The notes below the pieces were generated by a model that did no database searches, was not told the origin of the DNA, and saw only the letters and a list, made by a program, of their open reading frames with translations. The translations under genes were made by a program, and so were the position numbers. This document shows, one piece after another, positions 5,032 to 9,637 of a stretch of 9,637 bases of DNA. Position 1 is the stretch's first letter. Each line of letters begins with the position of its first letter. The DNA is from Geobacter sp. UBA6802 (lineage in GTDB: Bacteria > Desulfobacterota > Desulfuromonadia > Geobacterales > Pseudopelobacteraceae), in NCBI GenBank assembly GCA_002452325.1, contig DKFG01000261.1, positions 1-9,637 on the forward strand, in the 5' to 3' direction.

Positions 5032-6076
5032 GTTCCACCGGGGTCTTACCAGCAATCCTGATCAGCCTGATCAGCCTATCAAGACTCAATGATTGTGGTG
5101 ATTCGGCACCGGCGTCATGACCGATCTTTTCTTCCACCACGGTGCCGTCCAGATCATCCACCCCAAAGGCCAGCGACACTTGGGCGATCTTTTCACCCAG
5201 CATGATCCAGTAGGCCTTCAGGTGCTGAAAGTTGTCCAGAAACAGCCGCGAAACGGCCAGGGTCTTCAGGTCGTCCAGGCCGGAAGTACCTCGGGTATCC
5301 AGCTTCAATGGTGAATTGTCCGGCTGCCAGGCCAGTGGAATAAAGACCTGGAATCCACCGGTCCGGTCCTGCAGTTCACGCAACAGCGCCAGATGGCGCA
5401 CCCGGTCGGCAACGGTCTCAACATGACCGTACAGCATGGTGGCATTGGTCTTAAGGCCCAGGTGATGAGCCTGTTGATGAATCTCCAGCCAACGGGCGCC
5501 GCTGATCTTTTCCGGGCAGATCTGCTGACGTACCTCCTCAACCAGTATCTCGGCTCCGCCGCCGGGCATTGAACCCAGTCCGGCCTCAATCAGTTGCATC
5601 AGCACCTGCTCTGCGGATTGACTGCTGATCCGGGCAAAGTAGTCTATCTCAACCGCAGTGAAGGCCTTGATATGCAGGGATGGTGCTGCTCTGCGAATCT
5701 CACGCAGCAGCTCCTGATAAAACGTAAACGGCAGATCAGGATGCAGCCCGCCCACCAGATGCACCTCAGTGGCACCCTGCTTTGCTGCCTCCACTGCCCG
5801 GCCCACCATCTGATCCAGGGCCAGGGTGTAGGCATCATCGGCATCAGCCGTGCGTGAAAAGGCGCAAAAGGCACAGCGGTTCACGCAGACATTGGTGGGG
5901 TTGATATGGCGGTTGACATTAAAATAGACGTTATCACCGTTTTTCTGGTGGTTGGCCCAGGCGGCCAGCTCACCGATGGCCAGCAGGTCGTTTGAAGTGT
6001 ACAGCGCCAGCGCATCGGCCTCTGAAAGGCGTTCGCCGGAATGGACTTTTTCGGTAATAGTGGCTAAGGTTGTCAT
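4997..6076 (-). CDS. mqnE: Aminofutalosine synthase, radical SAM
   Basis: MqnE acts in the futalosine route to menaquinone. It adds the 5'-deoxyadenosyl radical from SAM to 3-[(1-carboxyvinyl)oxy]benzoate and releases CO2 to give aminofutalosine. Numbered from ATG 6076 (359 residues), the 4Fe-4S cluster motif CxxxCxxC is Cys64-Cys68-Cys71, in the family-typical setting YFNVNRHINPTNVCVNRCAF. Other MqnE marks are HLVGGLHPDLPF near 107-118, KAFTAVEIDYFAR near 137-149, SMPGGGAEIL near 169-178 and TNATMLYGHVE near 210-220. This separates it from MqnC and the deazaflavin enzyme CofH. TTG 6094 would add six residues, but the ATG matches the usual MTTL..ITEKV start; neither has a good ribosome binding site. 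It is first in a minus-strand run with the overlapping methyltransferase. Other mqn genes are not in the window. Confidence 0.93.
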   Translation of the reverse strand: MTTLATITEKVHSGERLSEADALALYTSNDLLAIGELAAWANHQKNGDNVYFNVNRHINPTNVCVNRCAFCAFSRTADADDAYTLALDQMVGRAVEAAKQGATEVHLVGGLHPDLPFTFYQELLREIRRAAPSLHIKAFTAVEIDYFARISSQSAEQVLMQLIEAGLGSMPGGGAEILVEEVRQQICPEKISGARWLEIHQQAHHLGLKTNATMLYGHVETVADRVRHLALLRELQDRTGGFQVFIPLAWQPDNSPLKLDTRGTSGLDDLKTLAVSRLFLDNFQHLKAYWIMLGEKIAQVSLAFGVDDLDGTVVEEKIGHDAGAESPQSLSLDRLIRLIRIAGKTPVERDTLYRPLRSF

Positions 6077-6134
6077 GCCGACAGCATACGGCAACTACAC
6101 AAGCGGTGCAAGATCAAGATATGAGGAGATACCA
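6077..6134. promoter_or_regulatory. 58-base divergent intergenic region between mqnE and the CoA-binding gene
   Basis: Both genes start from this short space, so their promoters must be packed here or reach into the coding regions. GAGGAG (6123-6128) is the ribosome binding site of the rightward gene. No convincing promoter pair was read on either strand. Confidence 0.35.
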
Positions 6135-6533
6135 ATGACTGAGGCGATTGAGACTTTTTTGAAAGCAGAGGCGTTTGGTGTGGTGGGGGCTTCAGAGGAC
6201 CGCAGCAAGTACGGTAACAAGGTGCTGCGCTGTTACCTGCAGAATAAAAAAACAGTGATTCCGGTCAACCCCAAAGTTGCCGCTGTGGAAGGGATCGCTA
6301 CCGTGGCCAGTGTGGCTGATCTGCCGGACAACGTTGCGAGTATTTCAGTGATCACGCCGCCGGCTGTGACCGAGAAGGTGGTGGAAGCTGCCATCGCCAA
6401 GGGGATTACCAGTATCTGGATGCAGCCGGGGGCTGAAAGTGCCGTAGCCGTAGCCGCCTGCAAGGCGGCCGGGATCAATGTGATTGCCGACCACAGCTGC
6501 CTGCTGGTGGTGCTGGGCTACAAAGAGCACTGA
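6135..6533 (+). CDS. CoA-binding protein, YccU-like
   Basis: This 132-residue single-domain Rossmann protein is of the CoA-binding type (CoA_binding_2, as in E. coli YccU). It probably binds CoA or an acyl-CoA; no reaction is established for the family. Visible marks are FGVVGASEDRSKYGNKV (14-30, nucleotide-binding loop), VIPVNPK (41-47), DLPDNVASISVITPP (62-76), SIWMQPGAES (93-102) and the closing IADHSCLLVV block (117-126). The ATG 6135 has GAGGAG 6 bases upstream, so the open frame extending left to 5952, which overlaps mqnE on the other strand, is not part of the gene. It is divergent from mqnE and ends 6 bases from the convergent regulator gene. Confidence 0.9.
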   Translation: MTEAIETFLKAEAFGVVGASEDRSKYGNKVLRCYLQNKKTVIPVNPKVAAVEGIATVASVADLPDNVASISVITPPAVTEKVVEAAIAKGITSIWMQPGAESAVAVAACKAAGINVIADHSCLLVVLGYKEH

Positions 6534-6539
6534 GGCCGT

Positions 6540-7133
6540 TTATTTGGAGTACAATACCGCCACAATACGTGATTTGCCCGGCCCTGCGGCGGTCAGGCCG
6601 TGGGGCTGGCTCGAATCATAGTAGGCGCTGTCACCTGGTTTGAGACGGTAGATTTCTTCGCCGTAATGCAGCTCCAGCTCTCCCTCCAGGACGTAGAGGA
6701 ACTCCTCCTCCCCTTCGTGCTTGAAGAACAGTTTGTCGTCCCAAGTGGTGTTTTCAATCTCCACCATGAACGGTTCCATATGTTTCTGTCGCATCCCCTG
6801 GGCAAGGGAGTGGTAAGTGTAGGGGCGGGATTCGGCATTGACGGCTTGACGCTGCAGGCTGGGGCGCAGCTCTTCGCCGCGGGTCAGTACCAGTTTCTGG
6901 CGGTTACCCTCTTCCTCAAAAAAGAAGTGGATATCGACCTTGAGACCCCGCGCAATCTTCAGTAATGTTGCCAGTGGCGGCACTACCTGTTCATTTTCAA
7001 TCTGTGACAGAAGGGGTTTTGAAAGTCCGGTCAGCTCGGACAGTTCCTGAAGGGTCAAACGGCGTTGTTGTCGTTGTGCCCGAATCTTTTCGCCAATCCG
7101 GAACTCCTTGATCTGAGTCTTGATATCGCTCAT
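6540..7133 (-). CDS. XRE-family regulator with C-terminal cupin domain
   Basis: This 197-residue transcription regulator has an XRE helix-turn-helix at about 12-68 (IGEKIRAQRQQRRLTLQELS, GLSKPLLSQIENEQVVPPLATLLKIARGL) followed by a cupin_2 barrel at about 120-196. The barrel's metal-site motif contains His139, Glu143-Glu145 and His178 (KHEGEEEFLYVLEGELELHYG, then QPHGL). Proteins of this build, such as PuuR and related regulators, usually sense a small metabolite through the cupin; the ligand here is unknown. GAAGGAG (about 7139-7145) stands 5-6 bases before the ATG. It is divergent from the HtrA-type gene and shares an upstream region with a candidate operator, so autoregulation and control of the protease gene are plausible. 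No terminator separates its end from the convergent CoA-binding gene. Confidence 0.92.
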   Translation of the reverse strand: MSDIKTQIKEFRIGEKIRAQRQQRRLTLQELSELTGLSKPLLSQIENEQVVPPLATLLKIARGLKVDIHFFFEEEGNRQKLVLTRGEELRPSLQRQAVNAESRPYTYHSLAQGMRQKHMEPFMVEIENTTWDDKLFFKHEGEEEFLYVLEGELELHYGEEIYRLKPGDSAYYDSSQPHGLTAAGPGKSRIVAVLYSK

Positions 7134-7177
7134 TGATGCTCCTTCTGAAAACAGTTCCGCAGAGCCGGGTGAAGCGG

Positions 7178-7206
7178 TTGACAGTCTGTTCTCTTTGAAC
7201 TAACGT
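7178..7206 (+). promoter_or_regulatory. Candidate sigma-70 promoter for the HtrA-type gene
   Basis: A perfect -35 TTGACA (7178-7183) is followed after 17 bases by TAACGT (7201-7206), which matches the -10 consensus at 3 of 6 positions. Transcription would start near 7213, leaving a leader of about 50 bases. The -10 is weak, so the call is moderate. Confidence 0.5.
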
Positions 7207-7209
7207 AAC

Positions 7210-7227
7210 CTTGTTTTAGACGACAAG
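7210..7227. promoter_or_regulatory. Candidate operator, CTTGT-N8-ACAAG
   Basis: This is a perfect 5-base inverted repeat with an 8-base spacer. It lies at the predicted transcription start of the rightward HtrA promoter (about 7213) and next to that of the leftward regulator promoter (about 7228). The size and symmetry suit a dimeric XRE repressor. A second short palindrome, TGTATACA, is at 7234-7241 over the leftward -10. Binding by the neighbouring cupin regulator is inference. Confidence 0.4.
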
Positions 7228-7233
7228 TGTTTC

Positions 7234-7263
7234 TGTATACATTCCAATGCATAAGGTTGTCAA
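7234..7263 (-). promoter_or_regulatory. Candidate sigma-70 promoter for the XRE-cupin gene
   Basis: On the minus strand a perfect TTGACA (complement of 7258-7263) is followed after 18 bases by TATACA (complement of 7234-7239), 4 of 6 to the -10 consensus. The -35 lies immediately before the ATG of the HtrA-type gene. The leader would be about 95 bases. Confidence 0.45.
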
Positions 7264-7264
7264 T

Positions 7265-8443
7265 ATGATCAAAAGGTTTCAGGTGTCGCAATTGTTGGTG
7301 GTGTGTGTGTCGCTGGCGCTGGCCGGCTGTTCCGGCCCTTCCGGGGATGAACCGCTCTTTTTCAAGTCAAAGCGTCCGGCTGCTGAGGCAGAGCCGCCGG
7401 TTAAGGACGTGCCGGTTGATATCCTGGCCACGCAGCGCGCCTTCAGCCAAGTTTCAAAGAAGGTGACCCCCAGCGTGGTAAATATCTCTACGGTCAGTCG
7501 TAAGAAGCTGATCCGGCCCTTTCCTGATATGCCACCGTTGTTTGACGAGTTTTTCGGCGGCGGACAGTCCCGCCGCGACCGCAGCCTTGGTTCGGGTTTT
7601 ATCATCAGTCAGGATGGCTATATTGTCACCAATGATCATGTCATCAGGGATGCCGAGAGCATCAGGGTCAAGCTTTCAAACGACACGGTCTATGAGGCGC
7701 AGGTGGTGGGGGGTGATCCCAAGACCGATATTGCGGTGATCAAGATCAAGGCTGATAACCTCCCGACCGTGGTGCTGGGTGATTCAGACCGGCTGGAGGT
7801 GGGGCAGTGGGCCATTGCCATCGGCAATCCCTTTGGACTTGAGCGTTCCATGACCGTGGGGGTCATCTCTGCCACCGGTCGCTCTAACGTGGGAATCGAG
7901 ACCATTGAAAACTTCATCCAGACCGATGCCTCCATTAATCCCGGCAATTCAGGCGGGCCGCTCTTGAACATCCATGGCGAGGTGGTTGGCATCAATACCG
8001 CAATTGTGGCGGCCGGTCAGGGGATCGGGTTTGCCATTCCCACCAACATGGCCCGACCGATTGTGGCCCAGCTGGTGGAAAAAGGGAAGGTGACCCGTGC
8101 CTGGCTGGGGGTGGGTATCCGGCCGGTCACGGAGGAGCTGGCTGCCTCGCTGGGCCTGAGCAAGCCGGTTGGTGCCCTGATCACCGAACTGTATGCGGGT
8201 GGTCCTGCAGAGCGGGGCGGCATCCTGTCGGGTGACCTGCTGATCAATTTTGGCGGTGTTGAGGTGCGTGATCCGGCGCATCTGCAGCAGCTGGTTGCCG
8301 AGGCCAAGGTTGGTGAGGCGGCCCGGATTACGGTGTTGCGCAAAGGCCATCGGGTGGTGCTGTCGGTGAAGACCGGTAACGCGGACCAGATGCCTGCTGT
8401 GCGAAGGATCGAGCCTGACTCGGGAGAAGGCAGACGCCGTTGA
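7265..8443 (+). CDS. HtrA/DegQ-type serine protease, lipoprotein
   Basis: This 392-residue envelope protease belongs to the trypsin-like Do/HtrA family, which degrades or refolds damaged periplasmic proteins. Residues 1-21 are a lipoprotein signal (LVVCVSLALAG) with lipidation at Cys22; Ser23 at +2 suggests outer-membrane sorting by the E. coli rule. The catalytic triad is His125 (VTNDHVI), Asp155 (PKTDIAVI) and Ser229 (NPGNSGGP). One PDZ domain follows at about 280-370 (WLGVGIRPVTEELA, GGPAERGGILSGDLL). A single PDZ resembles DegS and short DegQ-like forms and not DegP, which has two. ATG 7265 is chosen over ATG 7247 because AAGG (7253-7256) sits 8 bases before it and it gives a standard signal peptide. 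It is divergent from the XRE-cupin gene. The last ~20 residues are basic and low complexity. Confidence 0.94.
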   Translation: MIKRFQVSQLLVVCVSLALAGCSGPSGDEPLFFKSKRPAAEAEPPVKDVPVDILATQRAFSQVSKKVTPSVVNISTVSRKKLIRPFPDMPPLFDEFFGGGQSRRDRSLGSGFIISQDGYIVTNDHVIRDAESIRVKLSNDTVYEAQVVGGDPKTDIAVIKIKADNLPTVVLGDSDRLEVGQWAIAIGNPFGLERSMTVGVISATGRSNVGIETIENFIQTDASINPGNSGGPLLNIHGEVVGINTAIVAAGQGIGFAIPTNMARPIVAQLVEKGKVTRAWLGVGIRPVTEELAASLGLSKPVGALITELYAGGPAERGGILSGDLLINFGGVEVRDPAHLQQLVAEAKVGEAARITVLRKGHRVVLSVKTGNADQMPAVRRIEPDSGEGRRR

Positions 8444-8520
8444 TTCCGTTTACTTTAACCGCGAACTGAGGTACAGTGCTGCCAGCTGTTTCAGGCGTAT
8501 CCCCCCTGAAAGGATGCTTC

Positions 8521-8784
8521 ATGAACATCATTACGACCAGAGAACAGGCAGCACGGCTGGCGCGGGCAATTGTCTCGGATGTGGCGATCTACAATCAGGA
8601 TAAGGTTGAGAGCGGCATTAAAAATGATAATATTTTTGAGGTGCTGAGTGATGAGATCGAAGAGGGACGCCAGCATTTTTATACGCGGGTGGCGCCTGAG
8701 CTGGATCCGGAACGGTTGTATGACCTGACCCTGGTGGATATCCTGATCAAGCGGGCCGGCAAGATCGAATCAGCCATCTGGTAA
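8521..8784 (+). CDS. Small conserved-looking hypothetical protein
   Basis: This 87-residue acidic protein is not of a named family I can assign. It is predicted helical throughout (REQAARLARAIVSDVAIYNQDK at 7-28; FEVLSDEIEEGRQHFYTRV at 39-57; LYDLTLVDILIKRAGK at 66-81). No signal peptide, membrane segment or cysteine is present. AAAGGA (8509-8514), 6 bases before the ATG, supports this start over an upstream one at 8476. It lies 77 bases after the protease gene on the same strand, with no terminator seen between them, so the two may be cotranscribed. A terminator follows it. A protein of similar length and start is familiar to me from Geobacter genomes, but no function is known. Confidence 0.82.
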   Translation: MNIITTREQAARLARAIVSDVAIYNQDKVESGIKNDNIFEVLSDEIEEGRQHFYTRVAPELDPERLYDLTLVDILIKRAGKIESAIW

Positions 8785-8805
8785 CCGTCTGGTGCCGGAA
8801 CACAC

Positions 8806-8825
8806 TCAAACAAAGTCAAACAAAG
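8806..8825. repeat. Perfect 10-base tandem direct repeat
   Basis: TCAAACAAAG occurs twice in direct succession (8806-8815 and 8816-8825). The second copy runs into the left arm of the terminator stem. Confidence 0.85.
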
Positions 8826-8855
8826 GCGTGTCCTGACGACGCGCCTTTTCTTTTG
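8822..8855 (+). terminator. Rho-independent terminator between the small gene and the RluD-type gene
   Basis: An 11-base stem, AAAGGCGTGTC (8822-8832) with GACGCGCCTTT (8838-8848), has one G-U pair and a 5-base loop CTGAC. It is followed by a T-rich run (8846-8854, one C). It ends only 10-16 bases before the next start codon. Confidence 0.85.
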
Positions 8856-8864
8856 GAGCAAACC

Positions 8865-9637
8865 GTGGAAGAGACATATACGTTTGTGGTGCCGACTGCA
8901 GCTGCCGGGCAACGGCTGGATGCCTATCTGGCCGGCGCCTTGACAGAGCTGAGCCGCGCGGCAGTCCAGCGGCTGATTGATGATGGGCAGGTGCTGGTGG
9001 ATGGTCATCCGGCAAAGCCGTCGTTGAAACTAAGTGGCGGTGAGCAGATTGAAGTGGTGATCCCCCCGCCTATCCCGGCTGTGCCGCAGCCTGAGACGAT
9101 ACCGCTTACGGTGCTGTATGAGGACCACGACCTGATTGTGATCAACAAACCGGCCGGGATGACAGTGCATCCCGGCGCCGGGGTTGCAACAGGTACGCTG
9201 GTCAACGCCTTGCTGGGCCACTGCACTGATCTGTCCGGCATTGGTGGCGAGATCAGGCCCGGTATTGTGCATCGACTGGACAAAGGTACCTCTGGGGTGC
9301 TGGTGGCTGCCAAGAGCGACACAGCCCACCGGGGCCTGACGGAACAGTTTGCCGCACACAGCATCAAGCGGCTTTACTGGGCCTTGATCTATGGTACCCC
9401 CAATGAAGATACCGGCAAGGTCAGCACCAGCATTGGCCGTCATCCCACTGACCGACTGCGGATGTCAGGCAAGGCAAAGCACGGTAAGGAAGCACGCACC
9501 AACTGGCGGGTGCTGGAGCGGTTTGGTTCAGTCAGCCTGGTGCAACTGCGGCTGGAAACCGGGCGGACCCACCAGATACGGGTGCATCTGACCGAGTCGA
9601 ACATGCCGCTGCTGGGGGACCCGCTCTACCCGGATGG
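8865..9637 (+). CDS. rluD: RluD-family 23S rRNA pseudouridine synthase (3' end outside window)
   Basis: This enzyme converts uridines to pseudouridine in rRNA; RluD acts on helix 69 of 23S rRNA. The visible 257 residues cover an S4 RNA-binding domain (about 14-65: GQRLDAYLAGALTELSRAAVQRLIDDG) and most of the catalytic domain: LIVINKPAGMTVHPG near 90-104, the active-site motif HRLDKGTSG with catalytic Asp139 (the same number as in E. coli RluD), RLYWALIYG near 168-176, and LETGRTHQIRVHL near 233-245. The frame is open at 9637; about 60 residues are missing. The start is GTG with GGAG (8855-8858) 6 bases upstream; no in-frame ATG lies close by. RluA, RluC and RluD are hard to separate, so the exact target is less sure than the family. 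Its start lies directly after a terminator. Confidence 0.92.
   Translation, partial: MEETYTFVVPTAAAGQRLDAYLAGALTELSRAAVQRLIDDGQVLVDGHPAKPSLKLSGGEQIEVVIPPPIPAVPQPETIPLTVLYEDHDLIVINKPAGMTVHPGAGVATGTLVNALLGHCTDLSGIGGEIRPGIVHRLDKGTSGVLVAAKSDTAHRGLTEQFAAHSIKRLYWALIYGTPNEDTGKVSTSIGRHPTDRLRMSGKAKHGKEARTNWRVLERFGSVSLVQLRLETGRTHQIRVHLTESNMPLLGDPLYPD

Noticed and set aside
5058..5075. Tandem CTGATCAGC repeat
   Set aside because: It lies within mqnE and encodes the LIRLIR stretch; two copies in coding sequence need no special explanation.
5952..6134. N-terminal extension of the CoA-binding protein by 61 residues
   Set aside because: It overlaps mqnE on the other strand, shows no family similarity, and ATG 6135 has a strong ribosome binding site and the family start.
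7247..7264. Earlier ATG for the HtrA-type protein
   Set aside because: It has no ribosome binding site, and the later ATG 7265 has AAGG at 8 bases and gives a normal lipoprotein signal.

Overview
The window looks like chromosome from a mesophilic deltaproteobacterium of the Geobacter/Trichlorobacter type. The evidence is a futalosine-pathway menaquinone gene (mqnE), an HD-GYP protein with the N-terminal domain common in that group, and an HtrA-type lipoprotein beside a cupin regulator. Most of the window is GC-rich (37 of 60 bases in 1381-1440). The left end is clearly AT-rich (19 of 60 in 241-300). Genus assignment is inference.

Left end (1-1270): two + strand units that look like integron gene cassettes. 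Cassette A (about 8-520) carries the C-terminal part of an AbiGi-like phage-resistance protein. Cassette B (about 521-1264) carries a hicA-hicB toxin-antitoxin pair. The main evidence is that the first bases of cassette B (520-529) are an exact 10-base reverse complement of the bases that open its own 3' recombination site (1186-1195), as expected of an excisable cassette with an attC site. Cassette A shows the same arrangement less perfectly. No integrase is in the window. The array seems to end just before tag.

Middle (1330-5055): tag (3-methyladenine DNA glycosylase I) and an HD-GYP signalling protein run rightwards to a strong two-way terminator (3003-3043). Facing them on the minus strand are mqnE, an overlapping CheR-like methyltransferase, and two small low-complexity proteins that share a DTVxxSxxAxxM motif. 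The second small gene has a near-perfect ribosome binding site right at the stop codon of the first.

Right (6076-9637): a small CoA-binding (YccU-like) protein diverges from mqnE and ends 6 bases from a convergent XRE-cupin regulator. That regulator diverges from an HtrA/DegQ-type lipoprotein protease. The 131-base space between them contains two opposed candidate promoters and an inverted repeat that would lie at both transcription starts. A small unrecognised protein follows. A rho-independent terminator preceded by a perfect 10-base tandem repeat then stands only 15 bases before the GTG start of an RluD-type pseudouridine synthase, which runs off the window end.

No rRNA, tRNA, CRISPR array or insertion sequence was seen. 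No stretch over 300 bases lacks a gene.
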